Assembly (NCBI GenBank): GCA_016708785.1
Contig: JADJFC010000002.1
Coordinates: forward strand, 310,001 to 374,000
Reading direction: 5' to 3'
DNA: 64,000 bases
Origin: Bacteroidota bacterium
Lineage (GTDB): Bacteria > Bacteroidota > Bacteroidia > AKYH767-A > 2013-40CM-41-45
The translations under genes and the position numbers were made by a program. Positions 1 to 12,195 of this stretch are shown here, piece by piece (within the stretch, counting starts at the first letter, position 1; the number at the start of each line of letters is the position of its first letter). The notes below the pieces were generated by a model. That model saw only the letters and a list, made by a program, of their open reading frames with translations. It ran no database searches and had not been told where the DNA came from.

Positions 1-2
1 TA

Positions 3-128
3 TGGAATAGATATTGGACATGTGTTGACGAAGAACTCCTGATTGACTCAGTAAAGATTTATAAGGAATACTGGCTTGGAAAGGAAGGTGTTTTGTTCTC
101 CGGAAAAGTCAATAACTATTTGATCTAA
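3..128 (+). CDS. C-terminal fragment of an unidentified protein
   Basis: An open frame enters from the left window edge and ends with TAA at 126-128, giving about 41 residues rich in aromatic and charged residues (it contains WTCVDEELLID and ends VNNYLI). No recognisable motif is present and the start lies outside the window. The next 85 bases have no frame. The composition looks coding, but given the many frameshifts in this region the fragment could belong to a larger broken gene. Function unknown. Confidence 0.35.
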   Translation, partial: WNRYWTCVDEELLIDSVKIYKEYWLGKEGVLFSGKVNNYLI

Positions 129-213
129 ATCAAATTAGAAGTTTCATCCTTGCAGCTTTACAGGACTTTCTTGTAATTTGCTTTTAAACCTTGACCTTAC
201 TCTAGATCATCCT

Positions 214-1489
214 ATGTTTCATTTTCCACCTTTGAAAAAAGAGTTCTGCTTCATACCGAAATTTCGTCGGTATTGTTTAGAAAAGATTCAAGAATTGAAA
301 GGTGGTCTTAGATTAAGTCTGTTAGAAAGAAGCAACCATTATTGCGAGTATTAAAAAACCCAAACGGATATCTTGCTTCAATGATTTGGACAGAGCATGC
401 TGATTTTTCTGATATCCGAACTCAAAGGGCAATCAATGTTTGGAAGAGAAAATATTCGTACAGCTGATTCAGCAATAGGTGGATTTGTCGGCCACGGAAT
501 TCCGATTACGAAAAGTGTATTCTATGATAATCCTACCCATTAAAAAAACTCAATGAAAGGACACACGATTTCCCAGTCAATCAATTTCAATAAAAAGGTC
601 GCCTGAGTTTTGGATCTTTTTAAACAACTTTATAAAAGAAACAATTTGAAATTTGTCTTCATACTCCTGATCCATTTTCAACAAATAGAACGAGCGGAAG
701 GAAGCGATGGAATTCATGCAGAAAAATTTTGCGCAAGTAAATTGGATTGATCATGGTTACGATAATTCTCCTACATCAAATCGGGAAGATATAAATTGTG
801 ATGGGCTTGATTCAACTTCCGAATTTTATATGGGTGACCTTTGGAAAAAGTATGGCGTTAAATACTTCTGGAATAATTTTTATGAGGATTCAGGGTTGTA
901 TGCTAATTCTTCTTTCTATTCATTTTTTACAACACCATATTCCGGTTGGGGAGATCCATTTTCAACACCTGAGTATTTTAGAAATCCAAAAGATCAATAA
1001 TTTCATTTCATGGAGGACAACATTTACCTTTGATCCTGCTGATGGATCATTATGGAATTATTATTTTAATGAACACGCCTTAATGATTTGGTGCAAAGCA
1101 AGGGAAATTGCATCTTGCATTGTTATCCGGCCAGAGTGGATTCAACTACAGGATTTTACTCTTATTCAGGAAACACAATTGTTGTCAATCCAGAATTTGA
1201 TAAGTTCTGCAAAGATTGAAGAAATATGGCGACGAAAATAAAATCTGGTTAACTACTGTAAAGAAAATTGCTGGATTATCGTTTGAAGCTAGAAATGTAG
1301 AAGTTGAAGCATTTGGATAGTAATACAGTGATCGTTTTCAATAAAAATGAAGTGTTATAAGGATTGAGTCTTGTCTACTGCAAGGGGATATCAGCGCAGG
1401 AGGAAAAATATCAGAATAAAAAAGATGGCAAAGAAACAATTGCAATTTTTGATCTTGCGCCGCATGAAAAATTACTTGATTTGAGATAA
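214..1489 (+). pseudogene. Frameshifted deacetylase-like protein (NodB-fold resemblance, uncertain)
   Basis: Coding sequence can be followed across all three forward frames, but it is interrupted by at least six indels or stops. Readable pieces in order are a segment with SMIWTEHADFSDIRTQRA (about 376-440), one with RTADSAIGGFVGHGIPITKS (about 460-520), one with EICLHTPDPFSTN (about 650-690), the longest intact piece (707-1000, with VNWIDHGYDN and FYMGDLWKKYGVKYFWNN), a piece with TFDPADGSLWNYYFNEHA (about 1024-1080), and a tail ending in LDLR with TAA at 1487-1489. The Asp/His-rich motifs and the HTPD element resemble polysaccharide deacetylase-type folds, but I cannot name the family. It ends 9 bases before mtgA. 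True decay and accumulated sequencing indels cannot be told apart here. Confidence 0.55.
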
Positions 1490-1498
1490 AATGAATCG

Positions 1499-2183
1499 AT
1501 GCTAAAAAAACTATTCAGAATTCTATTTAAATTTGCACTTTGGTTTATTGCCATTAGCATTGTTTCAGTTTTGTTTTTCCGTTTTGTTCCAATTCCAGTT
1601 ACTCCTTTAATGTTGATCCGCTGTGTTGAACAGAAATGGGATGGAAAAGAAATGAAGCTGAAAAAAGATTGGGTGCCTTTGGAAAAGATAAGTTCTGCAA
1701 TGCCGTTAGCTGTAATCGCTGCGGAAGATCAAAAGTTCGAAGAACACTTTGGTTTTGATCTGGAAGCAATAAAGAAAGCAGAGAAGTATAATAAAAGACA
1801 TCAGGGCAAAAAAACCAAAGGCGCAAGTACGATCAGTCAGCAGACAGCGAAGAATGTTTTTTTGTGGCCGAATCGTTCTTGGATAGGAAAGGTTTTGAAG
1901 TTTATTTCACTTTTCTCATTGAGATCTTTTGGAGTAAGCAAAGGATCATGGAGGTTTACCTGAATGTAATTGAAATGGGAAATGGGGTATATGGCGTTGA
2001 AGCTGCGGCACAGGAATATTTCCATAAACCTGCTTCCAAGTTGAGCGTGAGGGAAGCCGCTTTGATTGCAGCAATTCTCCCAAGTCCCTTAAAATGGAGC
2101 CCTGTAAAGCCAAATGCAAGGGTTCAAAGAAAGCTTCACGCATCATGCACTTTATTAGCCGATTAAAGTTAGATGATTTTTAA
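1499..2183 (+). CDS. mtgA: Monofunctional biosynthetic peptidoglycan transglycosylase (frameshifted)
   Basis: A GT51 family enzyme that polymerises lipid II into glycan strands at the inner membrane. An N-terminal membrane segment (residues 3-27) is followed by GT51 motifs: the AAEDQKFEEHFGFD catalytic region with the Glu nucleophile, KGASTISQQTAKN, and then RIMEVYLNVIEMGNGVYGVE and SVREAALIAAILPSP. About 225 residues is normal for single-domain MtgA; there is no penicillin-binding domain. The frame breaks near 1890 and again near 2139. Restoring both gives an ending of FISRLKLDDF and TAA at 2181-2183. The start is ATG 1499. The breaks look like 1-base sequencing errors, because every family motif on either side is intact. 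Confidence 0.9.
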
Positions 2184-2191
2184 GGTATTTG

Positions 2192-2221
2192 TTTGAAGTA
2201 CTTGATTTGCAAATATCTTTG
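2192..2221 (+). promoter_or_regulatory. Bacteroidota-type promoter
   Basis: TTTG at 2192-2195 and TATCTTTG at 2214-2221 match the Bacteroidota sigma-ABfr pattern (TTTG, spacer, TAnnTTTG) with an 18-base spacer. It lies about 60 bases upstream of the membrane protein gene that starts at 2285. Confidence 0.65.
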
Positions 2222-2284
2222 ACTCATATTTGAACGAACCAATTCGAACTTGTCGGAACCGGTTTCAATTGACAATTATCACCT

Positions 2285-3699
2285 GTGGAAATTACCAAAC
2301 GTAAAGAATTTTATAAGTACCTGCTCTTTGCAGTGATGATCTTTGCGTCGCGATTGCCATTCTTGATCTATGGTTATGGTCTCGATGGTGATTCTTGGTC
2401 GGTAGCGATTTCTGCAAAACATTTATTTTCTACGGGGGAATATGTTCCGTCACGATTACCCGGTTATCCGGTTCATGAATTTCTGTGTGCACTTGTAAGT
2501 CCATTCGGATATATTGGAATGAATCTGATCTCGGCAATTTTCACAACGATTGCTGTCACAACATTTGCATTGATCCTGAGATCACTTCGGTTTAAATCGA
2601 TCTTTCTTGCTGCAACAACATTTTCTTTTGTTCCTGTAATTTTCATTCACAGCACGACAACAATTGATTACAACATAGCATTGGCCTTCATAATGCTTGC
2701 CATGTTTTTCATGATAAGAGATAAATTGTTTGTTGCAGGATGTTTTGTCGCCCTTGCTATTGGAACACGGTTAACTTCTGGAGCGATGTTGTTACCATTA
2801 TCGATCATGCTTTTAAGGAATGACGGATTTAATGGTAACATCAAGCGAATCGCTAAGATGGCAATTCCTGCAGTTATCGGAGGGGTTTTGTTTTATATTC
2901 CTTTGATGAGTAAATATGGTCTAGGATTCTTTACCTATTATGAAGTTCCTTATCCGGCTATTCCAAAAGTTCTCTATAAATTATCAATTGAAGTGTGGGG
3001 AACAATAGGAATTCTTGGAATTTTCATCTCTACGATATTATTTTTCTTCCTCACAATTTTTCGAAAAACAAATTTCTGTTTCCAAGATCGATCAATGAAA
3101 AATATGTGATTGCCTGGTTTGTTAGCTGTCGATATTTACTTCATTGCTTTTCTGAAATTGCCAATGGAGTCGGGCTACCTTATTCCAATTGTTCCGTTTA
3201 TTATTATGATCTATGGTAAATATCTTTACAATCGGGCATTTATTTTTTTCTGTTCGATGCTGATTGTTTCTTCCTTGATTTGTACGATCTCTCCGGCTGA
3301 CCGATACGATGCAGCATCGGTTTCATCATTGACTTCGACGTTCAATGCCGGCGGAGAAAAACTCACTCTTGATTATTTACAGGGACCTGTTTATTCGTAT
3401 CATACCCGAAGAAAAACGGAATTGAATTCGTTAATTCATTGATCAGTTCAATGGATACCATTACTATTCCGTCGGTAATCGTGAGTGGCAGATGGTATAA
3501 TCAATTGATCGTTCAGTCGAATGACACATCAAAGTTGAAAGCGAAGATCAGAGATTATATTTCCGAACCTGAAGCACTATATTTTTATGCAAAAGGATAT
3601 CTGATCTACTATTTACCAAAACAGGAATATTATAATAAGGTAATGCGAAATGTAGATCTGGATGTTTATCGTGCAATTCCTTATTTGAAGGAGAATTAA
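2285..3699 (+). CDS. Polytopic membrane protein, probable GT-C glycosyltransferase (frameshifted)
   Basis: This is a membrane protein of about 470 residues with many hydrophobic segments and a short cytoplasmic N-terminus. The motif YGYGLDGDSWSVA in the first external loop, an acidic loop after the first membrane helix, resembles lipid-phosphate-sugar-dependent GT-C transferases (dolichol-phosphate mannosyl- or ArnT-like). The arrangement of helices and the soluble C-terminal region (about 130 residues) fits that fold, but no family signature is decisive. The frame is broken near 3075, 3115 and 3430. The pieces SINEKYVIAWF, SGYLIPIVPFIIMIYGKYLY and SSMDTITIPSVIVSGRWYN join up when corrected. 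The start codon is GTG 2285, placed by the promoter at 2192-2221. Substrate unknown. Confidence 0.65.
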
Positions 3700-3713
3700 T
3701 TTTCAATTTATTT

Positions 3714-4316
3714 TTAAAGGCCAAAGTCGAATCCGATCCTGAAAATAGGATTCTGATAGGGAGAATATTGGTCTTGAATTGCATCAAAAAGGATCATAAT
3801 ATTCATTGAACTATAGCTACCAAAGAACTGACGATAGCCGCCGCCAAGAAATAGAGCTGATACAATTCTTCTATTCATTTCATAGGGAGATACAGGGACC
3901 TCAAGAGATAATGCTTCATATTCACCATGTAAAAAAACTTCTTCCATGACATTGTACCGTGTGAAGAATCCTCCACCATATGTATTTGTTTCGTATTTAT
4001 ATGCTGAATAACTATCATTTACGTTATAGTAAATATATTTACCTGTTATACCCACCGAAAGGTCAGGAGTTGCTCTGAAGCCAAGTAGTGGAGCTATTTG
4101 AACATACGTGTAGGATCCAAATTGCATTCCAATATCTCCACCTGTAAAAAGTCGGTTACTGAAAGAGGAGGAATTGGAAGATTTTTTATTATTTGGATGA
4201 GTGGTTCTGGGTGCAGGTTCAGGACTTGTTTCTGTTCCCGGGTCAGTACCGGGATCCTGAGCGAGTAGATTCAAACTGACGATAAAAAATAATGACAGCA
4301 GGAATGTTTTTTTCAC
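3714..4316 (-). CDS. Outer-membrane beta-barrel family protein with signal peptide
   Basis: This 200-residue protein begins with a clear signal peptide (KKTFLLSLFFIVSLNLLAQ, cleavage after Ala-Gln). A Pro/Thr-rich linker (residues 20-45) follows, then an alternating hydrophobic/polar region with GGDIGMQFGSYTYVQIAP and a terminal strand RIGFDFGL ending in an aliphatic residue. This is typical of small porin-like outer-membrane proteins of Bacteroidota. It transcribes away from the SDR gene, so the two are divergent. No ligand or pathway can be assigned. Confidence 0.75.
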   Translation of the reverse strand: MKKTFLLSLFFIVSLNLLAQDPGTDPGTETSPEPAPRTTHPNNKKSSNSSSFSNRLFTGGDIGMQFGSYTYVQIAPLLGFRATPDLSVGITGKYIYYNVNDSYSAYKYETNTYGGGFFTRYNVMEEVFLHGEYEALSLEVPVSPYEMNRRIVSALFLGGGYRQFFGSYSSMNIMILFDAIQDQYSPYQNPIFRIGFDFGL

Positions 4317-4327
4317 TTTACTTATTT

Positions 4328-4361
4328 TTTGTAAATGTAGAAATCATATGAAATATATTTG
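4328..4361 (+). promoter_or_regulatory. Bacteroidota-type promoter for the SDR gene
   Basis: TTTG at 4328-4331 and TATATTTG at 4354-4361 are separated by 22 bases, matching the TTTG/TAnnTTTG consensus. The gene start is 40 bases downstream at 4401. Confidence 0.65.
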
Positions 4362-4400
4362 CACAAATTGATTTTCTTTACACACTAAAATTACACTTTT

Positions 4401-5132
4401 ATGAATATTCTCATTACGGGGGCGTCTCGTGGCATTGGTTTTTATACTGCAGTAGCATTAGCATCAGATCCGGACAATCATATTTTTGCTGTCAGCCGTG
4501 ACGGGAATGGTTTGTCAGAATTAAATGATACTTTTAAGTTGAAAAAATTACCGGGAAAACTAACGATTTTCATAGGTGATATTGGCACGGAAGATTTTTT
4601 AAATTCCCTAAAAGTAAAGATGGAAACGGAAGCAGTTTCTTTGGAAGTTTTAGTAAACAATGCAGGTTATTTGAAGAATGCTCCATTTGAAGAATTAACT
4701 ATTTCTGAATGGAGAAATGTATATGAAGCGAATTTGTTTGGACCTGTGAATTTGATAAAACAGTTGTTGCCATTTTTGAAGAAGGGGAAGTTATCCGGTA
4801 GTTCCGGGTTCAAGTCGCACATCGTGAATATAGGGTCAATAGGAGGCGTACAAGGCAGTGCGAAGTTTAAAGGACTTTCTGCTTATAGCAGCAGCAAAGG
4901 TGCGTTGAGTGTGCTAACAGAGTGTTTGGCGGAAGAATTTAAAGAAGATTTGATTGCAGTGAATTGTCTTGCATTAGGAAGCGTCCAGACAGAAATGTTT
5001 TCGGAAGCTTTTCCCGGATTTACAGCAGCGAAACAGCCGGAAGAAATGGGTACTTACATAGGTAAATTTGCGATGGAGGGAAGTATGTTTTTTAATGGGA
5101 AGATTTTGGAAGTATCCATCAGTACGCCTTAA
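4401..5132 (+). CDS. Short-chain dehydrogenase/reductase (SDR) family oxidoreductase
   Basis: This intact 243-residue classical SDR should be an NAD(P)-dependent cytosolic oxidoreductase. It has the Rossmann motif TGASRGIG (residues 6-13), the NNAG motif (86-89), and a catalytic Ser146 / Tyr162-xxx-Lys166 triad (GSIGG and YSSSK). The length is normal for a classical SDR. It is monocistronic, with its own promoter and a palindromic repeat 9 bases after the stop. The substrate cannot be deduced. Confidence 0.9.
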   Translation: MNILITGASRGIGFYTAVALASDPDNHIFAVSRDGNGLSELNDTFKLKKLPGKLTIFIGDIGTEDFLNSLKVKMETEAVSLEVLVNNAGYLKNAPFEELTISEWRNVYEANLFGPVNLIKQLLPFLKKGKLSGSSGFKSHIVNIGSIGGVQGSAKFKGLSAYSSSKGALSVLTECLAEEFKEDLIAVNCLALGSVQTEMFSEAFPGFTAAKQPEEMGTYIGKFAMEGSMFFNGKILEVSISTP

Positions 5133-5140
5133 AAATGAAT

Positions 5141-5158
5141 TCCGATAGTTATCGGGAT
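5141..5158. repeat. Interspersed palindrome, CCGATA-TATCGG family (copy 1)
   Basis: CCGATA at 5142-5147 and TATCGG at 5150-5155 form an inverted repeat immediately after the SDR stop codon. The same core occurs at 43767-43802 and 57771-57790. The position after a stop suggests a terminator-like role. Confidence 0.6.
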
Positions 5159-5492
5159 GAAAAATTACATTGTTTGCAATGTTTGGGTCGTTGAATGGAC
5201 TGCATTAAAAATGCAAATTTTCATAGGTAAAAAGAGAATACTAAATCGTGAAACATTTTCTTTACTATGCTGCCAACCACTTTAAACAATTTAACACCTT
5301 AAACAATTTGCCACTACATCAAAGTCGGGCAATGAAATTTCGCCAATCCCCAACTTTAAACTTTAAACATGAAACAAAAAGCCCTAAAAACCTCGAATCG
5401 TCATCAATTTTGAACTTTTTCGAAATTATTTGACTGGCTGCGAGGAAACTACTTGAAAAAGGGCAAAATGTTTATAAAAAGATGTAGAAATA
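5159..5492. other. Intergenic, no gene seen
   Basis: AT-rich stretch between the SDR gene and the rrn promoters. It contains imperfect repeats of TTTAAAC-like words (about 5280-5370). Short frames here have no coding character or family resemblance. Confidence 0.5.
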
Positions 5493-5523
5493 TTTGGAGG
5501 TTTTGATAAAGGTAGTACATTTG
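5493..5523 (+). promoter_or_regulatory. rrn operon promoter P1
   Basis: TTTG (5493-5496), a 19-base spacer and TACATTTG (5516-5523) form a textbook Bacteroidota promoter about 400 bases upstream of 16S. Confidence 0.7.
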
Positions 5524-5682
5524 CATCCCCAATAACAAAGTTCTTTAACACAAAGGGGCGCTGAAAGGCGGATATTTCAAGAGTAGAGGAAGGTAGAGGA
5601 GGTTGAAAAACGAGTGTTTTCAAACTTTTTTAACTGAAAATGTGAAGGTTAACGAATCTTGAAAAAAAATATTAAAAAAGAG

Positions 5683-5712
5683 TTGGTTTGTAAGAAAGAG
5701 TTGGTATCTTTG
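5683..5712 (+). promoter_or_regulatory. rrn operon promoter P2
   Basis: TTGGTTTG (5683-5690) and TATCTTTG (5705-5712) form a second promoter-like pair 160 bases after P1. The spacer is about 18 bases if TTGG is taken as the upstream element. Tandem promoters are common for rRNA operons. Confidence 0.6.
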
Positions 5713-5840
5713 CAGCCCGAAAAACAAGTAGAAAAAGCATTAATTCAACGGAATTGATGGAGTACAAAAAGGATTACTTGATTTTGACTCGCAAGAGTTA
5801 AATAGAATATATAAGTAAGACGTTCTTTGAAGAATTGAAC

Positions 5841-5854
5841 AGGAAATAACAAGC
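5841..5854 (+). other. 16S processing stem, 5' arm (partner 7492-7505)
   Basis: AGGAAATAACAAGC at 5841-5854 is exactly complementary to GCTTGTTATTTCCT at 7492-7505. The arms flank the 16S gene, as expected for the double-stranded stem cut by RNase III during pre-rRNA maturation. Fourteen perfect pairs are visible. Confidence 0.8.
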
Positions 5855-5925
5855 CCTAATTAAACGTTGACTAAGTCGACATAATTTTGAGTAACAAATC
5901 CTATACAGAGACAGAAATCAACTTT

Positions 5926-7449
<1,524 letters not shown>

Positions 7450-7607
7450 TGGAGTGGTTTGTTACACTTGCTAAGTAAAATTAGCACTCAAGCTTGTTAT
7501 TTCCTTTCATTTTCTTCTATTCTTAAAGAGATTATCCCAAACGAGCTTTTAAGGTGGTCTCACCATCTGAGAAGAAGGTAAATTCTTCCGTGCAAGCGGA
7601 GGTATCT

Positions 7608-7682
7608 AGTCCCGTAGCTCAGCTTGGTTAGAGCACTACACTGATAATGTAGGGGTCAGCAGTTCAAATCTGCTCGGGACTA
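7608..7682 (+). tRNA. tRNA-Ile (GAT anticodon)
   Basis: A full cloverleaf in the 16S-23S spacer. The 7-bp acceptor AGTCCCG pairs with CGGGACT, the D stem is GCTC/GAGC, and the anticodon loop CTGATAA carries GAT. The T arm AGCAG-TTCAAAT-CTGCT is standard, and the discriminator base is A. The position next to tRNA-Ala in the rrn spacer is the usual arrangement. Confidence 0.97.
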
Positions 7683-7700
7683 CACATCAAAAATTGTCTC

Positions 7701-7774
7701 GGGGAATTAGCTCAGCTGGCTAGAGCACCTGCTTTGCAAGCAGGGGGTCATCGGTTCGACTCCGATATTCTCCA
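7701..7774 (+). tRNA. tRNA-Ala (TGC anticodon)
   Basis: A cloverleaf with acceptor GGGGAAT/ATTCTCC (one G-U pair), D stem GCTC/GAGC, anticodon stem CCTGC/GCAGG with loop TTTGCAA, T arm ATCGG-TTCGACT-CCGAT and discriminator A. It follows tRNA-Ile by 18 bases. Confidence 0.97.
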
Positions 7775-7781
7775 CTAGTAG

Positions 7782-7876
7782 TTTCTACAACGGTAGAAAA
7801 ACAAATGATCTCTAAGAGAGTTTCCTGTTCATCTTGAACAAAAAAATTAAGTACAGTCATTACAACGGTAACGACT
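7782..7876 (+). other. Two spacer hairpins sharing an AACG loop
   Basis: TTTCTAC-AACG-GTAGAAA at 7782-7799 and AGTCATTAC-AACG-GTAACGACT at 7855-7876 are hairpins with the same tetraloop and the shared core TACAACGGTA. They separate tRNA-Ala from the tRNA-like sequence at 7891 and could be pre-rRNA processing signals. Confidence 0.5.
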
Positions 7877-7890
7877 AAATTGAAATAAAT

Positions 7891-7964
7891 TAAGAAGTAG
7901 CTCAATGGAAGAGCAGTTCGCCCCTTCGGCGGAAAGGTAAGCGGTTCGATTCCGTTGTTCTTGA
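7891..7964 (+). tRNA. tRNA-like sequence, non-canonical or degenerate
   Basis: This 74-base segment folds much like a tRNA. TAAGAAG could pair with GTTCTTG as acceptor stem (one U-G and one G-G mismatch). The D stem is GCTC/GAGC with an AATGGAA loop. TTCGC/GCGGA gives a 5-bp anticodon stem and AGCGG-TTCGATT-CCGTT a good T arm with TTCGA. The anticodon loop CCCTTCG lacks the invariant U33 and would carry CTT. It may be a decayed tRNA, a tRNA hit by sequencing errors, or a structural element of the spacer. Confidence 0.4.
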
Positions 7965-7995
7965 CTAATCCTAAGTAGTAGGATTACGTTCTTTG

Positions 7996-8012
7996 ACATA
8001 TTGAAAGAAAAC
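7996..8012 (+). other. 23S processing stem, 5' arm (partner 10951-10970)
   Basis: ACATATT and GAAAGAAAAC (7996-8012) are complementary to GTTTTCTTTC (10951-10960) and AATATGT (10964-10970), with a small bulge. The arms bracket the 23S gene, as expected for the RNase III stem. Confidence 0.7.
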
Positions 8013-8049
8013 ATAACAAACAAGAATTAAGAATTTTATCGTAATAGAT

Positions 8050-10921
<2,872 letters not shown>

Positions 10922-10990
10922 GATAATTCTCCACTGATTTTTGTTTGTTTGTTTTCTTTCTCTAATATGTCCTTAAAAATATCTAAGATT

Positions 10991-11105
<115 letters not shown>

Positions 11106-11110
11106 TTATT

Positions 11111-11144
11111 AAAGCCTCGCTCGTAAGAGTGGGGCTTTTTTTTT
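11111..11144 (+). terminator. rrn operon intrinsic terminator
   Basis: The hairpin GCCTCGCTC-GTAA-GAGTGGGGC (with G-U pairs) is followed by nine Ts, immediately after 5S. A classical rho-independent terminator. Confidence 0.9.
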
Positions 11145-11206
11145 GCTCAGTCTTACAAGCGTCGTAATTCGTAAATTGTGATTCGAATTGCATCCCTTCA
11201 TATTCT

Positions 11207-11992
11207 ATGAAATTAACCGAAGATCTTTTCATTCCTTTTCGTGTTTCAATTAATGATTTATCGTTGCTTGCAGAGTCGACTTTTTATTCCGGTTCACAAC
11301 TCCATCCACTATGTAAAATGGCTGCTGAAGACTTGCAATGCTATCTTAAAGAGCAAACTGAGTGGATACATAACTTTGGACTTTCGAATGAAGCGGATGG
11401 TACTGTGATCGGAAAAATGTTCGGTGTTCTTGTTGTTAAGACTCAGCAAAATGAAATTGGTTACTTAGCAGCTTTCTCCGGGAAACTTGCAGGTGAAAAT
11501 CTCCACCCGCGTTTTGTTCCGCCGGTGTTTGATGCCCTTACGAAAAATAGTTTTTTGAATAACGGCATGATTGAATTGAATAGGATCAATTTGGAGATCG
11601 CTGAATTGGAAACTAATTCTCAAGCTAATTTAAATGAGATTGAATTCTTCAAATCAAAAAGAAGAGAACATTCGATTGCTCTTCAGAATAAACTTTTTGA
11701 AAATTATAATTTTCTCAATCAAGCCGGTGTTGAAAAGAACTTGATTGAGATCTTTCATTCTGCAGGTTATAAAAATCCCCCTAGTGGTGCAGGGGAATGT
11801 GCTGCTCCGAAATTATTGCAATACGCTTTCCAAAATAATATGAAGCCAATTGCCTTGGCTGAATTCTGGTGGGGACTTTCACCTAAATCGGAAACATGGA
11901 AGCACATGCAGTTTTATAAACCTTGCAAGGAAAAGTGTGAACCGATTCTTGGGAACATGCTTGAAGGACTGGATGATCTAATACTATTATAA
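11207..11992 (+). CDS. Stand-alone domain resembling the N-terminal region of Bacteroidota RluA-type pseudouridine synthases
   Basis: This 261-residue protein carries motifs I recognise from the long N-terminal extension of Bacteroidota RluA-family pseudouridine synthases. They are a GYLAAFSGKLAG region, a FVPPVFDAL region, a central helical segment (about 120-165), SGAGECAAPKLLQYAFQN (about 195-212), ALAEFWWGLSPKSE and FYKPCKEKCEPILGNMLEGL. In those proteins the catalytic synthase domain follows the CEPILGHML motif. Here the protein stops 12 residues later, and the downstream DNA encodes something else. The start ATG 11207 is near the rrn terminator. It may be a truncation or a genuinely solo domain. 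Function unknown; an RNA-binding or metal-binding role (Cys and His conserved) is only inference. Confidence 0.7.
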   Translation: MKLTEDLFIPFRVSINDLSLLAESTFYSGSQLHPLCKMAAEDLQCYLKEQTEWIHNFGLSNEADGTVIGKMFGVLVVKTQQNEIGYLAAFSGKLAGENLHPRFVPPVFDALTKNSFLNNGMIELNRINLEIAELETNSQANLNEIEFFKSKRREHSIALQNKLFENYNFLNQAGVEKNLIEIFHSAGYKNPPSGAGECAAPKLLQYAFQNNMKPIALAEFWWGLSPKSETWKHMQFYKPCKEKCEPILGNMLEGLDDLILL

Positions 11993-12028
11993 TTTACTTA
12001 TTTTGCTTCCAAATACTTAAATTGGAAT

Positions 12029-12184
12029 ATGGCAACGAAAGAATGTCCTTCATGTGCAATGAATGTTGATGATAAATCAACTGTTTGTCCTATTTGCGGT
12101 TATGAATTTCCAGAGACAAATAAAGGATTTGTAATTGTAGCAATTATTTTGCTGATTATTTCTCTATTGTACTTTGTTTTTTGA
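12029..12184 (+). CDS. Zinc-ribbon membrane microprotein
   Basis: A 51-residue protein too short for usual cut-offs. The N-terminal half is a zinc ribbon with CPSC (residues 6-9) and CPICGYEF (20-27). The C-terminal half is one hydrophobic helix (residues 34-51). ATG 12029 lies 37 bases after the preceding stop, so co-transcription with the RluA-N-like gene is likely. Such ribbon-plus-helix proteins are widespread in Bacteroidota and not functionally characterised as far as I know. Confidence 0.75.
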   Translation: MATKECPSCAMNVDDKSTVCPICGYEFPETNKGFVIVAIILLIISLLYFVF

Positions 12185-12195
12185 GCCTGTACTTT

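Noticed and set aside
5248..5433. Possible 61-residue gene upstream of rrn
   Set aside because: Low-complexity, repeat-derived frame without any domain or start context.
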